Assembly (NCBI GenBank): GCA_003649515.1
Contig: QMSC01000016.1
Coordinates: 1 to 16,069, forward strand
DNA length: 16,069 bases
Direction: 5' to 3'
DNA from: Thermoprotei archaeon
GTDB taxonomy: Archaea; Thermoproteota; Thermoprotei; Thermofilales; B20-G17
A program made the position numbers and the translations under genes. Within the stretch, counting starts at the first letter, position 1. The number at the start of each line of letters is the position of its first letter. This document shows, in pieces, positions 7,626 to 12,972 of this stretch. Below the pieces are notes generated by a model. It was not told where the DNA came from. It made no database searches and was given only the letters and a program-made list of their open reading frames with translations.

Positions 7626-7753
7626 TGACTCCCAGCTTCAGCGCCGAGGATACAGGCCCGCTGGACTATTGCTATTGGAATAACTTCTGGGCTCTTGCTA
7701 GCCTGAGGGATCTAGCATGGATCCTCATGATCCGCGAATTGACGCGACCATAG
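7625..7753 (+). CDS. Possible small coupled ORF after iorB
   Basis: A 42-codon frame begins at an ATG that overlaps the iorB stop (TAATG), the classic coupling arrangement. The peptide is rich in Trp, Tyr and Phe (residues 15-32) and has no recognised family. Near its end, another frame becomes open from 7702 and runs to TAG at 7800; from ATG 7717 it reads as a charged strand-like peptide ending in MRLKVRF. Together they would make about 58 residues across one frameshift. This could be a small gene broken by a frame error, two short coding pieces, or non-coding sequence that happens to be open. No strong ribosome site precedes the ATG. Confidence 0.3.
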   Translation: MTPSFSAEDTGPLDYCYWNNFWALASLRDLAWILMIRELTRP

Positions 7754-7800
7754 AAGTTCCCACAAGTAAAGCCAAAATGAGGCTAAAAGTCAGGTTTTAG
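7717..7800 (+). pseudogene. Possible out-of-frame continuation of the small ORF
   Basis: This is a 27-codon open frame, shifted relative to the ORF beginning at 7625 and overlapping its last 37 bases. Its translation from Asp-Pro-Arg onward alternates charged and aliphatic residues like a real beta-strand segment. It is offered only as the possible second half of a disrupted small gene. A GGATC/GATCC hairpin (7719-7733) lies in the overlap, so RNA structure is an alternative explanation. Confidence 0.15.
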
Positions 7801-7864
7801 ACGAAGAGAATATATTGTTTCGGAGTAAGTTTTAGCTCATAAAACTCATAAAGGGATTTTAAAC

Positions 7865-7920
7865 GTTCAGTTCGGAAACCTTATCTTCATTAATCTGCGC
7901 TGCAATGGTTCATCATCTGA
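7865..7920 (-). ncRNA. C/D box methylation-guide sRNA
   Basis: Read on the minus strand, all four elements of an archaeal C/D guide RNA occur in order with correct spacing. C box ATGATGA (7916-7910, perfect) is followed by a 12-base guide ACCATTGCAGCG and D' box CAGA (7897-7894, one mismatch to CTGA). Then come a 3-base spacer, C' box ATGAAGA (7890-7884, one mismatch), a 13-base guide TAAGGTTTCCGAA, and D box CTGA (7870-7867, perfect). The core is 50 bases, as usual for archaeal sRNAs bound by L7Ae, Nop5 and fibrillarin. By the N+5 rule both guides would direct 2'-O-methylation of a G in their targets, CGCUGCAAUGGU and UUCGGAAACCUUA. I cannot identify the target RNA. A TATA box sits about 25 bases before the expected 5' end. 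AAAC/GTTT flanks might give a short terminal stem. Confidence 0.75.
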
Positions 7921-7941
7921 GTTTGATGAGCTTCCCTCTCC

Positions 7942-7956
7942 TTATAACTTTTTCGG
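7942..7956 (-). promoter_or_regulatory. BRE/TATA promoter of the C/D sRNA
   Basis: The minus strand reads CCGAAAAAGTTATAA: a purine-rich BRE next to TATA core TTATAA (7947-7942). The usual spacing puts transcription start near 7920, four bases before the C box at 7916. No protein gene begins downstream, so the promoter fits the sRNA. Confidence 0.6.
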
Positions 7957-8025
7957 CTGACTTATTCTTGAGCTTAAGCACCGACCCATCGGCTACCGTT
8001 GGGATTAGTGCCAGAAGAAGAGAAA

Positions 8026-9027
8026 TCACGAAACGCCAAACCTTATTACAAACGGACTCTCCATGAACTTTTTAGCTATTTTCTCGGCGGTTAGAATCCT
8101 CTTTTCCGGCACCCTTATTTCGGACGCTGACAGTTTTTGTTTAATGGATCTCGTAAACATGGGGACAGCTGCTGCTGCTCCGGCAAGGAAGGCGAATAAG
8201 GAGGCTAGAATACCGGCGAAGGATACTTGTGTAATTTTCGCTACAGTAACCGCTAGACCAAGACCTGCTATGAAAAATACTGTGCCGTAGAGGAGCTGTA
8301 ATATCCTTCCTCTGAAGGATAGAGGATGCTCAGTTAATATTACGGCGCCCGTAGCACCATCAACGTAACCGGTATACCTTTTCTCTCTGTAGCTGTATTC
8401 CAATTCCCATACTGGGTAGTGCACTAATCCCTTGAACGTTACGTCGAATTTCTCATAGATCATTCTCTTAACTTCCGCTGCCGTATCCCTAATTTCACTC
8501 ATTAACCTATCCTTGAGAATATCCTCCGCGACCTTATCCGCAACTCTCCGTTCAAGTGTCGGTTCGTAGTAGCGACCCATATGCTTCACCTTCTCCTCGA
8601 AGAACTTCTTGCCGCGGAGAGGGAAGGGATAGTCCTTTAAAAGGGTTGATAGTTCGCCATTTACAGCGGGAATCCCTATATCATCTACTTCCTCGACTTT
8701 CGTTACAAACTCTCCGAGCTTCCTAGACTTAGCCTGCACTGTGATAAGCCCATGTAAATGGTAGAAGTAGACAGGCACCAGGTGTAATATCCTTTTTGTG
8801 AAGGTTGAACGCTGTTTAATATCTACTGGAGCACCGTACTGGCGCTCCACAAACCTCATTAACCTGTCGTATGGGTCTTCTCGCTCCAAGGGGAAGTAGA
8901 AATGATCTACTTCGCTCTTTTCTCCGGTTTTGACATGGAAGACCGTTCCACAGTAGGGGCATTCGGTTGTAGAAACAGTTTCTGGTACTTCGATAACAGC
9001 TCCACATGCGGGACACCTCGTCTCCAT
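8026..9027 (-). CDS. Zinc-ribbon membrane-hairpin protein, second of a tandem pair
   Basis: This is a protein of 333 residues from the preferred start. A zinc ribbon at the N-terminus (C5, C8, C23, C26; two CPxCG knuckles) is followed by a soluble domain of about 200 residues and two membrane segments (about 242-264 and 268-290), then a basic tail. The soluble domain has a PVY motif near residue 85 and YPVW at 204-207 followed by a DGATG turn (223-227). The latter resembles, from memory, the Leu-Pro-Val-Trp...NGQTGK pattern of bacterial TFIIB-type zinc-ribbon membrane proteins. The function is unknown. ATG 9027 is preferred: GAGAGGTGA lies 4-5 bases upstream, inside the preceding gene's end. 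A TTG at 9042 is in frame. It is clearly paralogous in layout to the gene before it and translated from the same message. Confidence 0.82.
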   Translation of the reverse strand: METRCPACGAVIEVPETVSTTECPYCGTVFHVKTGEKSEVDHFYFPLEREDPYDRLMRFVERQYGAPVDIKQRSTFTKRILHLVPVYFYHLHGLITVQAKSRKLGEFVTKVEEVDDIGIPAVNGELSTLLKDYPFPLRGKKFFEEKVKHMGRYYEPTLERRVADKVAEDILKDRLMSEIRDTAAEVKRMIYEKFDVTFKGLVHYPVWELEYSYREKRYTGYVDGATGAVILTEHPLSFRGRILQLLYGTVFFIAGLGLAVTVAKITQVSFAGILASLFAFLAGAAAAVPMFTRSIKQKLSASEIRVPEKRILTAEKIAKKFMESPFVIRFGVS

Positions 9028-9031
9028 GTTT

Positions 9032-9997
9032 TCACCTCTCAACTCGCATGTCCCTTATTATGAGCTCTGAAAGGGTATATGCAGCTCCCACAGCCATGAG
9101 AGGTAGGAAGAAGTATCCTAGCTCGACTTCTTCTGACTTAAATATGAGCAGCGTTAACGCGGGAGCTGTGGCTATAGCCGCAAGGGCTCCTATGAGGTAT
9201 AGAACTCTCCTCAGAGTTATCACGGGTTCTGTCTTTACAAGCAGGCCTAGATCCCATCCCGCGAAAAACATGCTGTAGATTGCATCCTTATACCTGTAAT
9301 ATACTTGCCAGAGAGGTATGAGGTACAGCTTAGGGTCATCCGCGCCGATGACTTTGACGTCAAAACCGTCAATTGTTCCTTTTGATTTAAACCTTTCCCG
9401 AAGGATGTCTAATGCATCTTCCCTAATCCTTTCAGAAGCAATCTTCTTATCGTACTCCGTATTTAGGACTTCCAGCTTGATCTTCCTCCAATTCTCTCGA
9501 CTCACTTCCACGAGCTTTTTTGAGTACTTCTTAAGGATCTTCTCATGTATCTTATTGAGAGCTTCCTTGGCGCCCAACAACGTGACCTGTTTTCGCGCTA
9601 GGAGGGGCACAAGGATCCTTCTACTAACGCTAACAACCTTGTATATCCTCCTCCTACTCTTATTCTCATGCCTGTAGTAGTAATACGACACCCGTCCGCG
9701 GAGATGTACTTTGCTGATCCAAACGGGAATGTACACGCCATAGATATCATGTATAACGATGTCCTTTCTTATTCTCCTCAGATCGAAGTCCGACTCCACG
9801 ACTTCCCAAAATGCTTTTTCAACGCTACTTCGAGGAAGGGAAGATAGGATGTAAATATCTTCTGGCGATACGATACCACTTATAATGGAGGGATACCCAC
9901 AGTATTCACACACTGAAACTATTGTCTCAGGGGTAACGTTAAGGGGGGCACCGCACCTAGAACAGGTATAGCCCTCATCCATTTTAGAAAACCACAT
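9032..9997 (-). CDS. Zinc-ribbon membrane-hairpin protein, first of a tandem pair
   Basis: This 321-residue protein has the same architecture as its downstream neighbour. An N-terminal zinc ribbon (C12, C15, C30, C33; CxxCG knuckles) is followed by a soluble region with two P-V/L-W motifs (PVW at 91-93, PLW at 228-230), a central Lys/Arg/Glu-rich helix (about 142-205), and two C-terminal membrane segments (about 264-286 and 293-314). Each motif is followed by a Tyr-rich strand, suggesting an internally duplicated beta unit. The glycine turn of the neighbour's second unit is altered here. The function is unknown; a membrane-anchored sensor, chaperone or assembly factor would be guesses. A TATA box 25 bases before ATG 9997 predicts a leaderless message. 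ATG 9982 is an alternative start. The stop is 4 bases before the next ATG. Confidence 0.82.
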   Translation of the reverse strand: MWFSKMDEGYTCSRCGAPLNVTPETIVSVCEYCGYPSIISGIVSPEDIYILSSLPRSSVEKAFWEVVESDFDLRRIRKDIVIHDIYGVYIPVWISKVHLRGRVSYYYYRHENKSRRRIYKVVSVSRRILVPLLARKQVTLLGAKEALNKIHEKILKKYSKKLVEVSRENWRKIKLEVLNTEYDKKIASERIREDALDILRERFKSKGTIDGFDVKVIGADDPKLYLIPLWQVYYRYKDAIYSMFFAGWDLGLLVKTEPVITLRRVLYLIGALAAIATAPALTLLIFKSEEVELGYFFLPLMAVGAAYTLSELIIRDMRVER

Positions 9998-10017
9998 ATT
10001 ATCTTAAGTAGTCGAAG

Positions 10018-10026
10018 TTAAATATC
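10018..10026 (-). promoter_or_regulatory. TATA box for the zinc-ribbon gene pair
   Basis: The minus strand reads GATATTTAA, centred about 25 bases before ATG 9997, so transcription would start at or beside the first codon. The pair can therefore be expressed independently of the 145-residue gene upstream, although read-through is possible. Confidence 0.5.
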
Positions 10027-10060
10027 TTCTCAAGCACTTCAAACTCGTAGACAATGCGCC

Positions 10061-10498
10061 CTAAACCTCTATTAGCCGGTAATACAGCCTTCTTATAGCC
10101 TCATCAACGGTAACTGCCTGTTCCTCTACTATTTTAATTATCTCGCGTTCTAAAAGCTCCTTTCCCAGAGGACCGTAAACCTTAAGGTAGTAGTCTATGA
10201 GCCTTCTCCTCATCTCCTCTAAAGATGCAGCTGGAGGCTTTTTCTCTGTGACCATAAACTGTTGAAGCCAGGTTGTTTTCTTCTCCTTTATTCTCGTAAT
10301 GGCTGCAAGCCCTACAAGACCAAAAGTTCCCGTCAAGGCCTGTCCAAAACAGGGTATTACGGATATCACTTCCTCTTCATGTTTATGAGCTTCTTCAAGG
10401 AACTTCGTGAATAACGCCAAATCCTCCTTAAAGTTCCTTATCTCAAAGTAGTACGTGCGCAGAATATTTCCGTCGTAGAGTATTCTTATATAGCTCAT
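10061..10498 (-). CDS. 145-residue protein of unknown function
   Basis: I do not recognise this protein. The first 30 residues look like two beta strands with Tyr and Arg, residues 22-45 an acidic helix, and residues 45-70 a hydrophobic stretch with a single Cys (C50) and Gly-rich middle, which could be one membrane pass or a buried helix pair. The last 55 residues are helical and charged, ending in a Tyr/Arg-rich amphipathic helix. It lies upstream of and co-directional with the zinc-ribbon membrane pair (63-base gap), so a shared task is possible but unproven. A TATA-like element at 10531-10540 precedes the ATG by about 37 bases, and GAAAGGGG directly abuts the start, closer than normal for a ribosome site. 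It is divergent from the ArsR-like gene. Confidence 0.75.
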   Translation of the reverse strand: MSYIRILYDGNILRTYYFEIRNFKEDLALFTKFLEEAHKHEEEVISVIPCFGQALTGTFGLVGLAAITRIKEKKTTWLQQFMVTEKKPPAASLEEMRRRLIDYYLKVYGPLGKELLEREIIKIVEEQAVTVDEAIRRLYYRLIEV

Positions 10499-10530
10499 CC
10501 CCTTTCAACAAGACTAATTCTTCGCAAAGG

Positions 10531-10540
10531 TATTTTAATG
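10531..10540 (-). promoter_or_regulatory. TATA-like element for the 145-residue protein gene
   Basis: The minus strand reads CATTAAAATA, predicting transcription from about 10510 and a leader near 12 bases. It lies about 45 bases from the nearest CGGTAA box of the divergent repressor promoter. Confidence 0.45.
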
Positions 10541-10582
10541 AATTGGTGTCTGAGGAACAAAAGAGCCGGTGTGTCGTTCTCT

Positions 10583-10620
10583 CGGTAAATTTAAATATAT
10601 CGGTAAATAAATCTTTACCG
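10583..10620 (+). promoter_or_regulatory. Repressor/exporter operon promoter with three CGGTAA operator boxes
   Basis: TATA-like TTTAAATATA lies at about 10590-10599. CGGTAA occurs at 10583-10588, just upstream of the TATA box, and again at 10601-10606, just downstream, exactly 18 bases apart. An inverted copy, TTACCG, is at 10615-10620 and makes a 6-base perfect inverted repeat with an 8-base gap. The expected transcription start (about 10620) falls at the end of the inverted repeat. A protein bound here would block TBP/TFB and polymerase, so autorepression by the adjoining ArsR-like protein is the natural inference. Confidence 0.7.
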
Positions 10621-10630
10621 TGAAATATTT

Positions 10631-11224
10631 ATGGAGGATATCAAAATCATCAAGGATCCAGCTGTCGCGAAGCTATTAGCTGACAATACTAGGAGAAGAA
10701 TACTCCGCATACTTACAATGGGCGAATTTTCGGCATATGAGCTAGCTAAAATGCTTGACAAGAATACAGCTGCCGTAGAGTACCACTTAAAACTGTTGGA
10801 GAGAGGTGGATTGGTGAAGGCTACGCGAACTGAGGTTAAGGGAAATCTCGTCAAGAGATATTACACTTCAACGGCTAAGCGTTTTATAGTATCCTACTCG
10901 CTCGCTGAGGCCCAGGCGCCAGAGAGTGAAGAGGTGTCCAAGGTTTTTGAGAGGCTTATTGAAGGTGCTCTAAAAGGCTTTGAAGCCTTTGGCATAACGC
11001 TTCGAGGAGAGAGAAGGGAGAGGTTGAAGGGGCTTATTAAGGACTTTCTACGTATAAGGCAAACTACGCTGGAAGCTGTACTATCCAAAAAGGTGAGCCC
11101 CCTTCCCCAAGAACGCGGTATAATCCTCTTCCTAGAGTTCCTCGTAATGACTTTAGCATACCGTAACCCCGAGTTTAGAAGGATTCTTGAAGAGGGATCA
11201 AAAGCAGTTCCGCTGGAGGTCTAG
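10631..11224 (+). CDS. ArsR-like winged-helix repressor
   Basis: This is a 197-residue transcription regulator. A winged helix-turn-helix occupies residues about 10-86: a helix with the Asp-Asn-Thr-Arg-Arg-Arg-Ile-Leu signature (18-25), a recognition helix near 45-57 (AAVEYHLKLLERGGL region), and a wing (64-80). The ArsR metal-binding cysteine motif is absent; the protein has no Cys at all. The C-terminal 100 residues are helical with an aliphatic patch (162-176) and probably bind a hydrophobic ligand or form the dimer. It stands first in the operon, with the exporter TTG start 3 bases after its stop, and its promoter is packed with inverted and direct CGGTAA boxes. The likely role is a drug- or lipid-responsive repressor of the exporter. 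The ligand is unknown. Confidence 0.9.
   Translation: MEDIKIIKDPAVAKLLADNTRRRILRILTMGEFSAYELAKMLDKNTAAVEYHLKLLERGGLVKATRTEVKGNLVKRYYTSTAKRFIVSYSLAEAQAPESEEVSKVFERLIEGALKGFEAFGITLRGERRERLKGLIKDFLRIRQTTLEAVLSKKVSPLPQERGIILFLEFLVMTLAYRNPEFRRILEEGSKAVPLEV
11215..11220 (+). promoter_or_regulatory. Shine-Dalgarno site fixing the TTG start of the first exporter gene
   Basis: GGAGGT lies inside the last codons of the repressor gene, 7 bases before TTG at 11228. The ideal match and spacing support this rare start and coupled translation. Confidence 0.7.
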
Positions 11225-11227
11225 GCG

Positions 11228-12961
11228 TTGGAGAAAGTTCGTGGAGTTGGTAGGCGTATATTCAAGTATATTTTGAGAAAGTGGAAGCTATTGATAGCTG
11301 TAGCTTCTTTAAACGTTATTGGGGCGATTCTTAGCGTATACGTGCCTTACGTCTCTCGCTTAGCAATAAACGATATAGTGTACGGGGATGTTTCTAGCCT
11401 CTGGTTCTATGCGATAGTGATAGTAAGTTTCACCGTAGGTCATGGGCTGATAAACTTTGTGAGCAGATACTATTCCGAGTTCCTGGCTCAAAGCGTAATA
11501 TACGAGATTAGAAACGACGTTTACAGGAGGATCCAAAATCTCTCGTACGGCTTCTTCCACAGGATAAATACAGGACAGCTCGTGGCAAGAGTGACGTCAG
11601 ACGTCAATCAAGTTAGACGTTTCATAATACAGCTGGTGTCGGGCTTTCTAGGGTCTCTCATAACGTTTGTAAGCGCGTTTGCCATGATGCTCAGCTTAAA
11701 CGTTGAGCTAACGCTAATATCCATGATCATTGCGCCCATAGTATACTCGTTTGTAAAATTTCTAGTGCCCCGGCTCAGAAGCTTCTTCATTAGGGCGAGG
11801 GAGACATACGGCGATATAACTTCGTTAATCCAGGAAGCCACCACAGGAATTAAGTTGATCAAAGCCCTTACTGTAGAGAGAGCTTTTGAGGAGAAGTTCC
11901 TCACGCTTAACGAGCGCTATCTGGATTCAATGCTTGGGGTGGCAAGGTACAGGGCTATATTCTGGCCTACACTAACCCTTGTAACGTCTCTAATAACCCT
12001 TCTAGTGTACTGGTATGGTGGTTTGAAGGCTCTCGGCGGGCAGATAACTATAGGTGACATAGTTGCCTTTTCACTTTATATAAATATGCTTATATGGCCC
12101 CTAATGTGGATAGGGTTCATTGTAATATCGTATCAGAGGGCATGTGTAGCAGCGTCAAGAGTGTTTGAAATAATGGATGTTGAGCCGGAGGTTAAGGAAA
12201 GCCCTAATGCTAGGGATATTCGAATAGAAAGGGGTCATGTGGTATTTGAGAACGTGTGGTTTAGCTATGACGGCAAGCACTGGATATTACGAGGACTGAA
12301 TCTCGAGGTAAGACCTGGCGAAGTAGTAGCCATTGTGGGTCCAACAGGTAGCGGGAAGACAACGCTTGCCCATCTGATCATGAGGTTTTACGACCCGCAG
12401 AAAGGCAGGATCCTGATAGATGGCGTAGATGTAAGGAGCTTTAAAATAGATTCTCTTAGGAGGCAGATAGGGATAGTGCATCAAGACATCTTCCTCTTCT
12501 CGGATACCATTAGGAACAACATAGCTTACGGAAAGCCCGAGGCTACCATGGAAGAAGTTATGGAGGCAGCAAAGTTAGCGTACATACACGACTTCATATC
12601 ATCCCTTCCTCAGGGGTATGAGACTAGGATTGGGGAGAGAGGCGTGACGCTTTCTGGAGGTCAGAGGCAGAGGCTGGCCATTGCTAGGGCCCTCATAACT
12701 AATCCTAGAATAATAATCCTCGACGATCCGACGTCCAATGTGGATTATGAGACCGAAAAGGCCATATACGATGCGCTTACAAGGCACTTTAGAGGAAAGA
12801 CAGTGATAGTGATAACCCAGCGCCTATCGACTTTGAGGCTTGTGGATAGGATCATCGTTCTAGATAAAGGTAAAGTCGTTGAGGAGGGTTCTCATGAGGA
12901 GCTACTTAAAAAGGGAGGTCTCTATGCGAAGCTATACCGACTCGTTTTCTCACGAGAATGA
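11228..12961 (+). CDS. ABC exporter subunit with degenerate ATP site (half-transporter 1)
   Basis: This 577-residue membrane exporter half has six membrane helices (residues about 18-305) fused to an ATPase. Walker A GPTGSGKTT is at 371-379, Q-loop Q419, and a canonical signature LSGGQ at 475-479. Two catalytic residues are changed: the Walker B glutamate is Asp (D500 after D499), and the switch-loop histidine is Gln (Q531). Its own ATP site should bind but hardly hydrolyse ATP, while its intact signature would complete the partner's site. This matches heterodimeric exporters such as Thermotoga TM287/288. Substrates of the family are drugs, lipids or peptides; this one is unknown. It begins at TTG and lies in an operon with the repressor and the second half. 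Confidence 0.94.
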   Translation: MEKVRGVGRRIFKYILRKWKLLIAVASLNVIGAILSVYVPYVSRLAINDIVYGDVSSLWFYAIVIVSFTVGHGLINFVSRYYSEFLAQSVIYEIRNDVYRRIQNLSYGFFHRINTGQLVARVTSDVNQVRRFIIQLVSGFLGSLITFVSAFAMMLSLNVELTLISMIIAPIVYSFVKFLVPRLRSFFIRARETYGDITSLIQEATTGIKLIKALTVERAFEEKFLTLNERYLDSMLGVARYRAIFWPTLTLVTSLITLLVYWYGGLKALGGQITIGDIVAFSLYINMLIWPLMWIGFIVISYQRACVAASRVFEIMDVEPEVKESPNARDIRIERGHVVFENVWFSYDGKHWILRGLNLEVRPGEVVAIVGPTGSGKTTLAHLIMRFYDPQKGRILIDGVDVRSFKIDSLRRQIGIVHQDIFLFSDTIRNNIAYGKPEATMEEVMEAAKLAYIHDFISSLPQGYETRIGERGVTLSGGQRQRLAIARALITNPRIIILDDPTSNVDYETEKAIYDALTRHFRGKTVIVITQRLSTLRLVDRIIVLDKGKVVEEGSHEELLKKGGLYAKLYRLVFSRE

Positions 12962-12972
12962 GGTGAGGATGC

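Noticed and set aside
7829..7845. GTTTT/AAAAC hairpin as a terminator for iorB or for the sRNA.
   Set aside because: The stem is five A/T-rich pairs and lacks a following T run in either direction, so it is too weak to call.
7626..7866. A tRNA or other classical structured RNA in the sequence after iorB.
   Set aside because: There is no T-loop GGTTCRA-type motif or anticodon-arm layout; only short isolated stems are seen.
7917..7960. A plus-strand C/D guide RNA using TTGATGA at 7923-7929 and CTGA at 7957-7960.
   Set aside because: The C box departs from consensus, the C-to-D distance (27 bases) fits no guide layout without inner boxes, and no suitable plus-strand promoter lies upstream. The minus-strand reading is far better.
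9318..9677. Open frame antisense to the first zinc-ribbon gene.
   Set aside because: The translation is a Ser/Leu/Arg-rich mirror of Glu/Lys/Arg-rich coding sequence, with no ribosome site or promoter.
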